A stretch of 5,962 nt of DNA. Source: Pseudomonadota bacterium (GTDB taxonomy: Bacteria; Pseudomonadota; Gammaproteobacteria; Steroidobacterales; Steroidobacteraceae). The notes below the pieces were generated by a model. The model saw only the letters and a list, made by a program, of their open reading frames with translations. It made no database searches and was not told the DNA's origin. This document shows positions 5,644 to 5,962 of the stretch, in pieces (position 1 is the stretch's first letter; every line of letters begins with the position of its first letter). The position numbers were made by a program, and so were the translations under genes. The stretch covers positions 1 to 5,962 of the forward strand of contig JAJXZV010000390.1 of NCBI GenBank assembly GCA_021779875.1. The letters run 5' to 3'.

Positions 5644-5962
5644 ATGAGACTCCGGACCCGCCTGAACCTCGTGGTTGCCGGCCTGAGCGCCGCCTTCCTG
5701 GTGGTCCTGATCCTCGCCGAGATCCGGAGCACCCGGGCGTCGGTGCGCGAGGAGACCGAAGCGGCCAACCGGGTCGCGGTCCAGCTCCTCGGGAGGGTGG
5801 CCTCGGTCTATGCCATGGTGGGCGGCCCCGACATGGTCCTGCGACTGCTCGGGGAGATCGGGCGGGTGCGCGGCAACGCGGTCTCGAGCGGCGCGGGCGG
5901 GCTTGTGCGGTCGGCGGCGCCGAGCGCCGCGCCGACCGCGAACTCGATCAGGATACCGTGGC
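5644..5962 (+). CDS. Membrane sensor protein, probably MoxY/LapD-type histidine kinase N-terminus (3'-truncated by window edge)
   Basis: The frame opens with MRLRTRLNLVVAGLSAAF and stays open to the window end (106 complete codons). One transmembrane segment spans about residues 8-26, after a short basic N-terminus. The next region (EIRSTRASVREETEAANRVA to about residue 78) looks like the start of the periplasmic LapD/MoxY N-terminal sensor domain. Family knowledge: such kinases, named after MoxY of methanol-oxidation systems, have a HAMP domain and a HisKA_3/HATPase core; none of that is inside the window. Divergent placement next to the PQQ operon fits control of PQQ-dependent alcohol oxidation (inference). 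From about residue 80 the sequence turns Ala/Ser/Pro-rich and no longer resembles what I expect of the family, so a frameshift, divergence or a faulty sequence end is possible. A LapD-like c-di-GMP receptor with the same N-domain is the alternative. Confidence 0.7.
   Translation, partial: MRLRTRLNLVVAGLSAAFLVVLILAEIRSTRASVREETEAANRVAVQLLGRVASVYAMVGGPDMVLRLLGEIGRVRGNAVSSGAGGLVRSAAPSAAPTANSIRIPW
5907..5939. repeat. GC-rich inverted repeat inside the sensor gene
   Basis: GCGGTCGGC pairs with GCCGACCGC, enclosing a second stem GGCGC / GCGCC with loop CGA and a 2-base bulge, 14 bp in total. It sits within the coding frame close to the window end, where similarity to the kinase family fades. It may simply reflect GC-rich coding sequence, or a region prone to sequencing or assembly error. 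Confidence 0.4.

Overview
The window is GC-rich throughout, with codon third positions almost all G or C. It looks like the chromosome of a high-GC proteobacterium, beta or gamma class. That placement is an inference from gene content and base composition; there is no rRNA or other taxonomic marker here. No mobile element, tRNA, CRISPR array or phage gene was seen.

Layout. (1) Positions 1-1007, plus strand: the C-terminal part of a large acyl-CoA dehydrogenase whose start lies outside the window. (2) Positions 1004-5486, minus strand: a complete pyrroloquinoline quinone (PQQ) biosynthesis operon, transcribed in the order pqqA, pqqB, pqqC, pqqD, pqqE, then a Ste24-type M48 membrane metallopeptidase. 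(3) Positions 5487-5643: a divergent control region. (4) Positions 5644-5962, plus strand: the start of a membrane sensor protein, probably a MoxY-like histidine kinase, cut by the window end.

How the genes work together. PqqA is the ribosomal peptide whose Glu16 and Tyr20 become PQQ. PqqD presents PqqA to the radical SAM enzyme PqqE, which cross-links the two side chains. A peptidase must then release the cross-linked diamino acid. PqqB hydroxylates it, and PqqC carries out the final ring closure and oxidation to PQQ, the cofactor of periplasmic alcohol and glucose dehydrogenases. The divergent kinase belongs to a type often linked to such dehydrogenases and may be the regulator.

Points of most interest. 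No pqqF/pqqG-type M16 peptidase is present. Instead the M48 peptidase gene starts inside the pqqE stop codon. Every junction from pqqB to the peptidase is a 4-base GTGA or ATGA overlap, so the five genes form one translationally coupled chain. Two hairpins lie between pqqA and pqqB; one is a perfect 13-bp stem ending eight bases before the pqqB GTG start, which has no visible ribosome-binding site. This suggests one gate that separates abundant PqqA synthesis from low enzyme synthesis. The peptidase gene also ends inside the stop codon of the convergent acyl-CoA dehydrogenase, leaving no space for a terminator between them.
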